Positions 1-8,111 of a stretch of DNA of 64,000 nucleotides are shown here, one piece after another. The stretch lies in assembly GCF_009909235.1 (NCBI RefSeq), contig NZ_JAAAPO010000001.1:62001-126000 (forward strand), in the 5' to 3' direction. A model generated the notes under the pieces. That model worked only from the letters and a program-made list of their open reading frames with translations. It did not search any database and was not told the origin of the DNA. The position numbers and the translations under genes were made by a program. Position 1 is the stretch's first letter, and the number at the start of each line of letters is the position of its first letter. Source of the stretch: Novosphingobium ovatum. Its GTDB lineage: Bacteria; Pseudomonadota; Alphaproteobacteria; Sphingomonadales; Sphingomonadaceae.

Positions 1-1
1 C

Positions 2-565
2 CACTGCGTCTGGACCTTCCCCGATGTGCAGGAAGCGCTGGACTATTACCGCGACCGTTTGGGCTTCCGCCTGACCGACGTGCAAAAGGGCTTTGGCGTC
101 TATATGCGCTGCGATGGCGCGTATGAGCATCACAACATCTTTTTGGCCAATGCCCATGCCAAAATGCCGATGTTCGACGGCACGTTGAAATTCCACCACG
201 CCAATTTCGAGCTGGAGGATATCGACGAGATCATGGTCGGCAAGAATGTGCTGGACCGCAAGGGCTATAATTTCGAAGGCAATTGGGGCCTTGGCCGTCA
301 CCGCCTGACCAGCGCGGCATTCCTGTATCTGAACGTGCCGCAATTGGGCGGTGACATGGAATATGGCGCGGACTGTGATTGCGTCGACGACAGCTGGAAG
401 GTGCGCGTGTGGGACGGCGCCTTTGGCACGCTGATCTATATGCACGACCTGCCGCATTGGTTGCAGGCCGAACCCATTTGGGACGTGGCCTATGCCACGG
501 ACGCGCAACTGAAATTCCTGCCCGTCGACCCGCGCCCGGTCTCTGTTGCCGAACCTGCCGAATAA
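2..565 (+). CDS. VOC-family extradiol-dioxygenase-like protein (5' end outside window)
   Basis: The reading frame is open from base 2, so the start lies upstream and only the last 187 residues are seen. The fragment is one vicinal-oxygen-chelate domain. The first visible residue is a His in the usual first metal-ligand position (HCVW), a second His follows in KFHHANFELED, and a Glu in MEYGADCD fits the third ligand. This H-H-E set is that of type I extradiol ring-cleavage dioxygenases and related VOC enzymes. The sequence clearly resembles the C-terminal half of the VOC gene at 1874-2944 (shared features YEHH/FEHH, EYxAD), so the two are paralogues and this protein may also have an N-terminal domain outside the window. 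It ends about 20 bases before the flavin monooxygenase gene and is probably co-transcribed with it. The substrate is unknown. Confidence 0.85.
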   Translation, partial: HCVWTFPDVQEALDYYRDRLGFRLTDVQKGFGVYMRCDGAYEHHNIFLANAHAKMPMFDGTLKFHHANFELEDIDEIMVGKNVLDRKGYNFEGNWGLGRHRLTSAAFLYLNVPQLGGDMEYGADCDCVDDSWKVRVWDGAFGTLIYMHDLPHWLQAEPIWDVAYATDAQLKFLPVDPRPVSVAEPAE

Positions 566-584
566 TAAAAAGGAGCCTGAAATC

Positions 585-1712
585 ATGTCGAAAGCACAGA
601 ATATCTGCATCATCGGCGGCGGCGTGGCTGGTTTGGCCGTGGCCATTGGCCTGCACAACAAGGGCCTGAAGGTCGAGGTGGTCGAGCGTGACAAGGACTG
701 GAAGGTCTATCACGTGGGCATCATCGTTCAGGCCAATTTCGTCCGCGCGCTCAACGCCTTGGGCGTGGGTGAGGCGGCGACCAAGGCTGGCTATGCCTAT
801 CGGGGCGCGCGTTTCTGCAATGCCTCGGGTCAGGTGATTGCCGAATTGCCGGGCGAAACGGCGGTCGATGGCCTGCCGTCCGATCTGGGCCTGACCCGTC
901 CAGCCCTGCACAAGGTGTTGACGGACAAGGTGAAAGAGCTGGGCATCCCGGTGCGTCTGGGCGTCACCTTTACCGATATGCAGGACAAGGGCGACGGCGT
1001 TGATGTGGTGTTTTCGGACGGCACAAGCGGGTCGTATGATCTGGTGATCGGCGCCGATGGCAACTATTCCCAAGTACGCAAGCATCTGTGGCCCGAGGCC
1101 AAGCCCCAGTTCACCGGGCAGGGCGTGTGGCGCTATAACGTGCCACGCCCGGCCGATCTGGAATGGAGCGACATCTATCTGGCCGCGCCCAACGGCTTTA
1201 ACGGCAAGGCCGGCTATTGCCCGCTGACGCCCGAAGAGATGTATATCTTTGCCGTGATTGAGGAAAAGGGCAATCCGCGCTTTGCCCCGGAAACGCTGGC
1301 CGATGAAATGCGCGCCCGTCTGGCCGGTTATGGCGGCATTCTGGGCGAGGCGGCCAAGGCGATCACCGATCCCGCGCTGGTGGTCTATCGCCCGCTGGAA
1401 GCCTGCATCATGCCCGATCCGTGGTATCAGGGCCGCATCGTGCTGATCGGCGATGCCGCCCATTCGGCAACGCCGCATCTGGGTCAGGGCGCGGCCATGG
1501 CGGTGGAGGATGCCGTTGTTTTGGTTGATGAATTGGCGGCCAAGGACATTGACGCCGCGCTGGTGGCGTTCATGGAGCGCCGGTTCGAACGCGCCAAGCT
1601 GGTGGGGACGTCCTCGATCCAGTTGGGTGAATGGGAAATGCATCCCGAAAGTGCCGGCGATCCGGTGGAAGTGACCGACCGCATTCGCAAGAAATTGGCC
1701 GAACCGGTCTGA
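585..1712 (+). CDS. FAD-dependent aromatic monooxygenase (group A flavoprotein hydroxylase family)
   Basis: This 375-residue protein has the three FAD/NAD(P)H signatures of single-component aromatic hydroxylases: GGGVAG at residues 11-16, a DG motif at 158-159 (VIGADG) and the GD motif at 289-290 (VLIGDAAH, followed by TPHLGQG). Such enzymes put one oxygen atom into a phenolic or similar ring using NAD(P)H and O2. The ATG chosen has AAAAGGAG about 8 bases upstream. An in-frame TTG 39 bases earlier lies inside the preceding gene and has no such site. It sits between two VOC extradiol-like genes, an arrangement that suggests hydroxylation followed by ring cleavage. No substrate can be read from the sequence. 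Confidence 0.9.
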   Translation: MSKAQNICIIGGGVAGLAVAIGLHNKGLKVEVVERDKDWKVYHVGIIVQANFVRALNALGVGEAATKAGYAYRGARFCNASGQVIAELPGETAVDGLPSDLGLTRPALHKVLTDKVKELGIPVRLGVTFTDMQDKGDGVDVVFSDGTSGSYDLVIGADGNYSQVRKHLWPEAKPQFTGQGVWRYNVPRPADLEWSDIYLAAPNGFNGKAGYCPLTPEEMYIFAVIEEKGNPRFAPETLADEMRARLAGYGGILGEAAKAITDPALVVYRPLEACIMPDPWYQGRIVLIGDAAHSATPHLGQGAAMAVEDAVVLVDELAAKDIDAALVAFMERRFERAKLVGTSSIQLGEWEMHPESAGDPVEVTDRIRKKLAEPV

Positions 1713-1873
1713 TTTTCCTGCGAAATTGATGACGCTTGCGGGCGCGGGGGTGGTCATGGCCTCCGCGCCCCTTGCCGCGTTTATCGGTCGCGCCGATAGC
1801 AACCTTTCGACTTTATGCGTTTTTCTCCCCGCGCCGCGCCCCCCATACAGGCGCCAAATCTGGGGAGAATTGT

Positions 1874-2944
1874 ATGAGCATTCTGGGCGTGGAGAGCGTG
1901 CTGTTCGGCGTCGATGACGTGGCCGAACACGCCCGGTTCTGGACCGATTTCGGTCTGCCGGTGGAAAGCATCACCCCGACCGAGGCGGTGTTCCGGCTGG
2001 CGTCGGGCAGCCGGGTGATCGTTCTGGCGCATGGCGACGCGCGCCTGCCAGCCCCCGATCCGTTCGCCGGAAACGGCGTCAAGGAAACAGTGTGGGGCGT
2101 CGATACCGCTGAAAATCTGGATAAAATTGCCGTCAGTCTGGCGGGTGAAGTGGCCGTGACGCGCGACGGCGATGGCACCGTCCATTGCGTTTGTCCCGAT
2201 GGTCAGCCGATCGCGCTGCGGGTGTGGGACAAGGCGAGCGTGGTGTCGCACACCAGTCCGGTCAACACGCCCGGCAGCTATCCCCGGTTCAATCAGCACC
2301 GCATCTGGCGCCAGCGCGCGATCCCCAAAACGATCAACCATGTGGTGTTCTTTTCGCCCGATTACGTTGGTTCTTTTGAATTTTATGAGCGCCATCTGGG
2401 TTTCCGCTATGCCGACCACTCCAAGGGCGTGGGCATTTTCGCGCGGGCCGGGGGGACGTTTGAACATCACTCGATCTTTTGGGTGAATTGCGATCTGCCT
2501 TTTGCGCCGGATCAGTTTAAATTCATGCATATCGCCTTTGGCATGGATGACATTGATGAAGTGATGTTGGGTGCCAACATAATGGACGCCAAGGGGTGGA
2601 AGAACACCAGCATGAATTCCAGTGGCGGAATTTCACGTCACCGCATTTCCAGCGCAATTTACTATTATTGTGACATTCCGGGTAAGGGTGGCGAGGCTGA
2701 ATACCATGCTGACACCGATTATCTGGACGACAATTGGGTGCCGCGCGCGTGGGATTTCCGTTTTGGCTCGTTGTTGTGGGCCAATAATGCGCCGCCGATT
2801 TTCCGGGGTGACAACATCCCGTGGGACATGGCTTTTGACGCTGATCGCGCCAGTTTTGCCCCCTATCGCAAGGCCAAGCCGGGCAAGGCGCCGATCGACG
2901 GCCCCCGCGCCGACCTGACCGAGGACGACGAGCACGCGATCTGA
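1874..2944 (+). CDS. two-domain VOC protein, extradiol ring-cleavage dioxygenase-like
   Basis: The 356-residue protein has two VOC modules, as in type I extradiol dioxygenases. The N-terminal module (about 1-125) lacks clear metal ligands. The C-terminal module (about 150-320) carries H156 (TINHVVFF), H219 (KFMHIAF) and E276 (EAEYHAD), the expected Fe/Mn-binding triad. It is a paralogue of the protein at the left edge. The ATG follows GGGGAGAATTGT; a longer in-frame version starting near 1736 has no homology-like sequence and runs through an untranslated-looking stretch, so it was not used. A 160-base gap separates it from the monooxygenase, so it may have its own promoter. Likely role: oxygenolytic ring opening. 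A non-redox VOC function remains possible. Confidence 0.85.
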   Translation: MSILGVESVLFGVDDVAEHARFWTDFGLPVESITPTEAVFRLASGSRVIVLAHGDARLPAPDPFAGNGVKETVWGVDTAENLDKIAVSLAGEVAVTRDGDGTVHCVCPDGQPIALRVWDKASVVSHTSPVNTPGSYPRFNQHRIWRQRAIPKTINHVVFFSPDYVGSFEFYERHLGFRYADHSKGVGIFARAGGTFEHHSIFWVNCDLPFAPDQFKFMHIAFGMDDIDEVMLGANIMDAKGWKNTSMNSSGGISRHRISSAIYYYCDIPGKGGEAEYHADTDYLDDNWVPRAWDFRFGSLLWANNAPPIFRGDNIPWDMAFDADRASFAPYRKAKPGKAPIDGPRADLTEDDEHAI

Positions 2945-2970
2945 TTTTGTTGTACATGATAGCATTATGG

Positions 2971-3001
2971 AGGCGGGTTGGCTGCGGCTAACCCGCCTTT
3001 T
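2971..3001 (+). terminator. rho-independent terminator after the two-domain VOC gene
   Basis: AGGCGGGTT (2971-2979) pairs perfectly with AACCCGCCT (2990-2998) around a 10-base loop and is followed by a short T run. It ends the leftmost catabolic transcript before the GH3 gene. Confidence 0.75.
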
Positions 3002-3080
3002 GCATGCGCGCGCGCGGGACGTCCCAGCGCAATCGTAACCACCCTTTTGTTTTGCGGCATCGGCATTAGGATGCCCGCCC

Positions 3081-5102
3081 ATGAGGATGCCATACAAACC
3101 CACTTCGCTGCGGCGCATCGCTGCTGTCTCCACCTTGGCCGTGTCGCTGTGCGCGGTTTTGACAACGCCGTCATTTGGTCAGGCGCCCGCCGCCGCCGCT
3201 CCGCCGCAACCGGCGCTGGTCGCGCGGGTCAAGCCGGTGATCGGGCAGGGCGCCTTGCGCTTTCGCGACTTGAATGGCGATGGTCAGTTGACCCCCTATG
3301 AGGACTGGCGCCTGTCGCCCGCTGCCCGCGCCGATGACCTGATCGCCCGCATGACGATCGAGGAAAAGCTGGGCCTGATGCTGCACGGCACGCTGCCGGG
3401 GACCGGCGGGGCGCTGGGCATGTCGGCCAGCGGCTATGACCTGACGGCGGTGGCCGCGCTGTTGCAGGACAAGCATATCAACAGCTTCATCACCCGCCTG
3501 TCGCTGACCCCGGCCAAGATGGCGGCGCAGTCCAATCTGGTGCAGGAGCTGGCCGAGAACACCCGGCTGGGCATTCCCGCGACGATCAGCACCGATCCGC
3601 GCAACCATTTCCATTATGTGCTGGGTGCCAGCGGCATGGCGGATGGGGCCAGCCAGTGGCCGGAGTTGCTGGGCTTTGGTGCGTTGGGCGATGCCGATCT
3701 GGTGCATCGTTTTGGCCAGATCGCGGCGGCCGAATACCGCGCCGTGGGCATCCACGAAGCGCTTAGCCCGCAGGTCGATCTGGCCAGCGAGCCGCTGTGG
3801 AGCCGCATCACCGGCACGTTTGGTTCTGATCCGCAATTGTCCAGCGTGCTGGGCGGGGCCTATGTCGCGGGCTTTCAGGGCGCAGACAAGGGGCTGACGC
3901 CGGCGGGCGTGATGACCGTGGTCAAGCATTGGGTGGGCTATGGCGCGCTGCCCCAAGGCTTTGACAGCCATAACTATTATGGCCGCACGGCGCGGCTGAA
4001 CAATGCCCAGTTGGAGCTGCACATCACCGCGTTCAAGGGCGCGCTGGCGGCGCGCAGCGGGGGCATCATGCCCACCTATCCCATTCTGGTTGGCCCCACC
4101 GTCAATGGCAAGGCGCTGGAGCCGGTGGGCGCGGGCTATTCGCGCCTGTTGCTGACCGATGTGCTGCGCGGGCGGATGGGCTATGACGGGGTGATCCTGT
4201 CGGACTGGGCGATCACCCGCGATTGCAACGAACGTTGCAGCAATCCCACCGCTGCTGCGCCGCAACGGCCGATGGATATCGCCACCAATTGGGGCGTGCA
4301 GGAGCTGTCGGTCGAGGACCGCTATGCGCTGGGCATCAACGCCGGGATCGACCAGTTCGGCGGCACCGAGGAGGTTGACGCGCTGATCGCGGCGGTCAAG
4401 CATGGCAAGATCACGCCGGCGCGGGTGGATGACTCCGTCCGCCGCGTGCTGATCACCAAATTCGCCATGGGCTTGTTTGAAAACCCCTATGTTGATCCGC
4501 AGGCGGCCGAAACCGTGTTGCGCGACGCAAGTGCCCATGCGCTGGCCGCGCAAACACAGCGCGCCGCGCAGGTGTTGCTGCATAACACCGGCCTGTTGCC
4601 GGTGGCGCCCGCGGGCAAGAAGGTGTGGCTGTTTGGCATGGAGCGTGCGGCCGCGCAGGCAGCGGGCCTGACCGTGGTCGACACGCCAGAGGCCGCCGAT
4701 TTTGCCATCATCCGCGCCGAAAGCCCGTCGGAAATGCTGCACCCGCACCATTTCTTTGGCAGCCGGCAAAAGGAAGGCCGCCTGGATTTCCGCGATGGCG
4801 ATGCGGCCTATGATGCGCTGAAGCGCGCCTCGGCCGCGCACAAGCCGGCGGTGTTCGCGCTGTTTCTGGACCGCCCGACGATCCTGACCAACATCCGGCC
4901 CAAGGCGGCGGCGATTCTGGCCAATTTCGGGGCCAGTGACGCGGCAGTGCTGGACGTTGTGCTGGGCAAGGCCAAGGCCAAGGGGCGTCTGCCGTTCGAG
5001 CTGCCCAGCAGCATGGCCGCCGTGGCCAAGCAGGACCCGGCCCAGCCCGACGACAGCGCCCGCCCGCTGTACAAGCGCGGGGCGGGGATTGTGCAGAAGT
5101 AG
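3081..5102 (+). CDS. secreted glycoside hydrolase family 3 (beta-glucosidase-like)
   Basis: A 673-residue GH3 enzyme. Residues 1-35 form a typical Sec signal peptide (basic start, hydrophobic core, cleavage near FGQAPA), so it acts in the periplasm or is exported. The TIM-barrel domain contains the catalytic nucleophile in VILSDW (Asp375), preceded by the usual MGYDG, and the KHWVGYG segment that binds sugar in GH3 enzymes. The C-terminal alpha/beta sandwich is present but the glycine-rich fibronectin-like tail of large beta-glucosidases is absent. It has its own promoter region after a terminator, and ends 3 bases from the convergent O-methyltransferase gene. Among ring-cleavage genes it probably removes a sugar from a glycosylated natural product; beta-glucosidase versus beta-xylosidase specificity cannot be decided here. 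Confidence 0.92.
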   Translation: MRMPYKPTSLRRIAAVSTLAVSLCAVLTTPSFGQAPAAAAPPQPALVARVKPVIGQGALRFRDLNGDGQLTPYEDWRLSPAARADDLIARMTIEEKLGLMLHGTLPGTGGALGMSASGYDLTAVAALLQDKHINSFITRLSLTPAKMAAQSNLVQELAENTRLGIPATISTDPRNHFHYVLGASGMADGASQWPELLGFGALGDADLVHRFGQIAAAEYRAVGIHEALSPQVDLASEPLWSRITGTFGSDPQLSSVLGGAYVAGFQGADKGLTPAGVMTVVKHWVGYGALPQGFDSHNYYGRTARLNNAQLELHITAFKGALAARSGGIMPTYPILVGPTVNGKALEPVGAGYSRLLLTDVLRGRMGYDGVILSDWAITRDCNERCSNPTAAAPQRPMDIATNWGVQELSVEDRYALGINAGIDQFGGTEEVDALIAAVKHGKITPARVDDSVRRVLITKFAMGLFENPYVDPQAAETVLRDASAHALAAQTQRAAQVLLHNTGLLPVAPAGKKVWLFGMERAAAQAAGLTVVDTPEAADFAIIRAESPSEMLHPHHFFGSRQKEGRLDFRDGDAAYDALKRASAAHKPAVFALFLDRPTILTNIRPKAAAILANFGASDAAVLDVVLGKAKAKGRLPFELPSSMAAVAKQDPAQPDDSARPLYKRGAGIVQK

Positions 5103-5105
5103 GCG

Positions 5106-5750
5106 TTACAGCGCGGGGTTGCCCGCGCTCCATTTGACCGACACCTCGATCCCCTGTCCGATGGGCAGCAGGGTCGAGGTGAAGGCCCCCGAAGCGGCCA
5201 CCGCCGCGCGATAGGCGCGGGCATGGTCGCGGTCGATCGCGGGGTGGATCATATTGTCGGCCACCACCACGGCCTCTTCGGACAATTTGGGCGCAAAGGC
5301 TTGGAAACAGGGCAGATACAGCTCTTTCCAGATGTCCAGCAGCACCAGATCGAACGGCCCGTCATCGGCCGCGATCATCGCCACCGCATCGCCACAGCGC
5401 CAATCGACCACATCGGCCACCCCGGCGCGGGTCAGCGCCGCGCGGGCGTGGGCCTGTTTGTAATCGGCCAGTTCCATCGTCACCACCTGTGCCCCCACGG
5501 CGCGCGCCGCATCGGCCAGATACAGCGTGGAATAGCCATAGGACGTGCCCAATTCCAGAATGCGCGCCGGACGGCGGCCCATCACCAACGCATGCAGGAA
5601 CGCGCCGACCTCTGCGCCGACGGGCAGCAGGAATTCATCGCGCAGGGCATAGCCCGCAGGGCCCAGTTCGCGCATCCGTGCCATGTCGGCATCGGCGCGG
5701 GCGGCATAGTCCGCCATGACGGCGGCCACGGCAGGATCGGCAAAGATCAC
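5106..5750 (-). CDS. class I SAM-dependent O-methyltransferase
   Basis: 214 residues matching the small cation-dependent catechol/caffeoyl-CoA-type O-methyltransferases. The SAM-binding glycine loop is ILELGTSYGYST, an acidic residue follows strand 2 (TMELADY), and DLVLLDIWKE and ADNMIHP fit the metal-binding and core strands. It starts with GTG overlapping the stop codon of the upstream VOC gene (GTGA), so it is translationally coupled and is the last gene of the five-gene leftward operon. It would methylate a catechol-like hydroxyl of an aromatic intermediate, or protect a side product. A demethylating role is not supported. Confidence 0.88.
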   Translation of the reverse strand: MIFADPAVAAVMADYAARADADMARMRELGPAGYALRDEFLLPVGAEVGAFLHALVMGRRPARILELGTSYGYSTLYLADAARAVGAQVVTMELADYKQAHARAALTRAGVADVVDWRCGDAVAMIAADDGPFDLVLLDIWKELYLPCFQAFAPKLSEEAVVVADNMIHPAIDRDHARAYRAAVAASGAFTSTLLPIGQGIEVSVKWSAGNPAL

Positions 5751-6154
5751 GCGTCGGGTTCCTCGACAAATTCGATCAGATTGCCCGCGCAGTCGCGGAT
5801 GAAACAGCCTTTGCCAAAGCTTTCGCGCACGACAAAGGCGATGTCCGCGCCCTTTTCCCCCATCTCGACCAGAAAGGCGTCAAGGTCGGCCACGCGAAAG
5901 GCGACATGTTTGTTGCCATGGGTTTTGACATCGCGCGGCGGGTGGCGGCGGTCTTCGGGCAGGGGGGCGGCGCCCTCCACCGCAAAGATTTCAAACCGCA
6001 AAGGCCCCTTTTTCACCATGGCGGTGTGGCTGCGGGCGGCCGCGATGTAGAATTTTTTCTCCAGCGCAAAGCCCAGCACGCGGCCATACCAGTCGATCGC
6101 CGCATCCAGATCCGGCACCGACACGCCGCCGTGGTGAAAGGTGAATTCGGCCAT
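5747..6154 (-). CDS. small single-domain VOC/glyoxalase protein
   Basis: 135 residues, one VOC domain. The start MAEFTFHHGGVSV gives the first ligand-like His near the N-terminus; a central NKHVAFRV segment supplies a second His and the C-terminal NLIEFVEEP supplies a Glu, the normal H-H-E layout of glyoxalase-fold enzymes. The start is fixed by homology-like sequence and by position: the stop codon of the upstream hydrolase is only 4 bases away. The frame is open for 67 more codons but that stretch is antisense-like and inside the hydrolase gene. Operon position suggests an isomerase, epimerase or dioxygenase step on the same pathway. The exact reaction is unknown. Confidence 0.85.
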   Translation of the reverse strand: MAEFTFHHGGVSVPDLDAAIDWYGRVLGFALEKKFYIAAARSHTAMVKKGPLRFEIFAVEGAAPLPEDRRHPPRDVKTHGNKHVAFRVADLDAFLVEMGEKGADIAFVVRESFGKGCFIRDCAGNLIEFVEEPDA

Positions 6155-6158
6155 CGGA

Positions 6159-7310
6159 TCAGCCCATCTCGGCAAAGGTTTGCGCGCACCAGTCGGCGAT
6201 ATAGTCGCGCATGCCGGTGCCATTGTCGGCGCCGCAATGCTCGACCTCGAAATCGGCCTTGGTGAACATGCGCAGGTGGCGTTTGGGGCTGTTGACGGCT
6301 TGATCATAGGACAGATGGGCGTTGAATGCCGGGATTTGGCGGTCATTTTCGCCATGGGTGATCAGGAAGGGGACGCGGATTTTTTCCACCTGACCGTTCA
6401 GCGTGATCTGATCGGCATAGGTCAGGAAGGCATCACGGTCGTCAAAGCCGAAGACCCACAAGACGTGGTCCCAGTAATGGGGGACGGGATTTTCGCCTTC
6501 GTTGGCAACACGTTGGCGCTGACGCTCGCCCCAGACGTGGTTGGCGCCCATCACCGCGCACAGCGCATAGCGCGGGTCATTGGCGGCGATGCGCGGCGCG
6601 TGATAGCCACCGAACGACAGGCCAAAAATGCCGATCTTGGAATGGATCACGTCGCTGCGGGTCAGCAGATAGTCAAACGCCGGGCTGCCCCAGCGTTCGG
6701 CGTCGTACACGGCCGGCAGATTGCGCAGGCGGATCGCCTCACCGGTGCCGGGCTGGTCCAGGAACAGCGTGTTCATGCCGCGTTCGAGGTTGGACAGGCC
6801 GTGGCCTGCCATGTTGACCTGTTCCTTCATGGAATCAAGGCCATTGACCGACACCAGCGTGGGACGCGGCGTGCCGCTGCCGTCATGGACAAAGATCGCG
6901 GTATAGCTGGTCCCTTCATAGGGGATCTCGACCTTGTCGACATGCAGCCCGCGCAGCTGCGAACCCTTATGGTACAGCTCCAGCCCCTTGGCATAGGCCG
7001 CCCAGCGCGGGGCATAGTCGCGCGACTGCATCCGTTCGGCCGCCAGATAATAGCCCGACGCGCGCAGGAATTTGCTGCCCGCCGACAGGGTGAACCCTTG
7101 CGCCAGATCGGCCTGCGCATTGGCCGCCACCTGATCGGCCACCGCGATCCAGCTGTCGAACAACAGCGCGCTGCCCGCGTCCGCGCCGGCCTTCGATGCC
7201 TCGCGCACCGGGCGGCAGGCCTCGTCAATCTCGCCATGGTTGCCGCCGCACACCAGCGCCAGATTGGTCGCCAGATTCCACACGTAATTTCCGGGGAAGG
7301 GTTCAAACAT
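6159..7310 (-). CDS. alpha/beta hydrolase of the C-C bond-cleaving (DHPON hydrolase / Ayg1-like) type
   Basis: 383 residues. A helical N-terminal region of about 130 residues precedes an alpha/beta-hydrolase core with nucleophile elbow GLSFGGY, Asp in THGENDRQIP and His in EHCGADNG, so the triad is intact. A long helical N-terminal domain with a G-x-S-F-G-G-Y elbow is typical of 2,6-dihydroxypseudooxynicotine hydrolase and the fungal Ayg1-type enzymes, which hydrolyse C-C bonds next to ketones of aryl or polyketide substrates. This assignment is from family memory, not alignment. It lies fourth from the end of the leftward operon, 18 bases after the SDR gene. It could release an acid from a ring-opened or beta-diketone intermediate. 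Confidence 0.82.
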   Translation of the reverse strand: MFEPFPGNYVWNLATNLALVCGGNHGEIDEACRPVREASKAGADAGSALLFDSWIAVADQVAANAQADLAQGFTLSAGSKFLRASGYYLAAERMQSRDYAPRWAAYAKGLELYHKGSQLRGLHVDKVEIPYEGTSYTAIFVHDGSGTPRPTLVSVNGLDSMKEQVNMAGHGLSNLERGMNTLFLDQPGTGEAIRLRNLPAVYDAERWGSPAFDYLLTRSDVIHSKIGIFGLSFGGYHAPRIAANDPRYALCAVMGANHVWGERQRQRVANEGENPVPHYWDHVLWVFGFDDRDAFLTYADQITLNGQVEKIRVPFLITHGENDRQIPAFNAHLSYDQAVNSPKRHLRMFTKADFEVEHCGADNGTGMRDYIADWCAQTFAEMG

Positions 7311-7328
7311 CTGCTTTTCCTTGAATTT

Positions 7329-8111
7329 TTAATCCGCCGTCCAGCCGCCATCGACGATCAGTGACGTGCCCGTCATCAGCGCCGAGGCGTCCGAGGCCAG
7401 AAACACCACGCTGCCCATCAGATCCTGCACCTGACCCAGCCGGCCCAGCTTGATCTTGGCCAGAACGCTGTCCAGAAACGCCTTGTCCTCAAAGAACGGC
7501 TTGGTCATCGGGGTTTCGATAAAGGTCGGGGCTATGGTGTTTGACCGGATGCCATGGGGCGCCAGATCCAGCGCAAAGGCCTTGTTCATACCCTCCATCG
7601 CCCATTTGCTGGCGCAATAGAGGCTGCGGCGCGGGCCGCCAACATGGCCCATTTGCGAACCCATATGGATCAGCGATCCACCCACGCCATCGCGCAACAT
7701 CGCGCGCACGCAATGCTGCGCGACAAAGAACGCCGATTTGACGTTAAGGTCGAGCACGGCGTCATAATCCGCCTCGCTCACCTCCCACATCGGTTTTGGG
7801 CGGTTGGTCCCGGCATTGTTGACCAGCACGTTGAACGCAGGGAGCGCGGCAAAGAAAGCCTCCACCGCGCCCATGTCGCTGACATCCAGCACCGCCGCCT
7901 CGGCCTGCCCGCCACTCTCGCGGATGGCGGCGGCGCCTGCCTCGATCTCGGCGGCGGAACGCGCCACCAGCGTGACATGCGCGCCCGCCTGTGCCAGCGC
8001 GGCGGCGGCGGCCAGACCGATCCCTCGGCCTGCCCCCGTCACCAGCGCCCGCTGCCCGTCCAGCCGGAAACTGGGCGTTTGCGCCAACCGGCTTTCGCCT
8101 CCATCGCTCAT
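7329..8111 (-). CDS. SDR-family NAD(P)-dependent oxidoreductase
   Basis: 260-residue classical short-chain dehydrogenase. The nucleotide-binding TGAGRGIG, the NNAG motif, a catalytic Ser in HMGSQMG and YCASK (catalytic Tyr/Lys) are all present, and the C-terminal IVDGGWTAD is typical. The ATG overlaps the stop of the upstream HisD-family gene by 4 bases (ATGA), which fixes the start and shows coupling. The chosen start leaves a 15-residue N-terminal extension before the Rossmann fold. It probably oxidises or reduces a hydroxyl/keto group in the same pathway. Confidence 0.92.
   Translation of the reverse strand: MSDGGESRLAQTPSFRLDGQRALVTGAGRGIGLAAAAALAQAGAHVTLVARSAAEIEAGAAAIRESGGQAEAAVLDVSDMGAVEAFFAALPAFNVLVNNAGTNRPKPMWEVSEADYDAVLDLNVKSAFFVAQHCVRAMLRDGVGGSLIHMGSQMGHVGGPRRSLYCASKWAMEGMNKAFALDLAPHGIRSNTIAPTFIETPMTKPFFEDKAFLDSVLAKIKLGRLGQVQDLMGSVVFLASDASALMTGTSLIVDGGWTAD

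Noticed and set aside
3171..4841. A 556-codon minus-strand frame opposite the GH3 gene.
   Set aside because: Low-complexity antisense frame; the plus strand has a complete GH3 enzyme with signal peptide and nucleophile.
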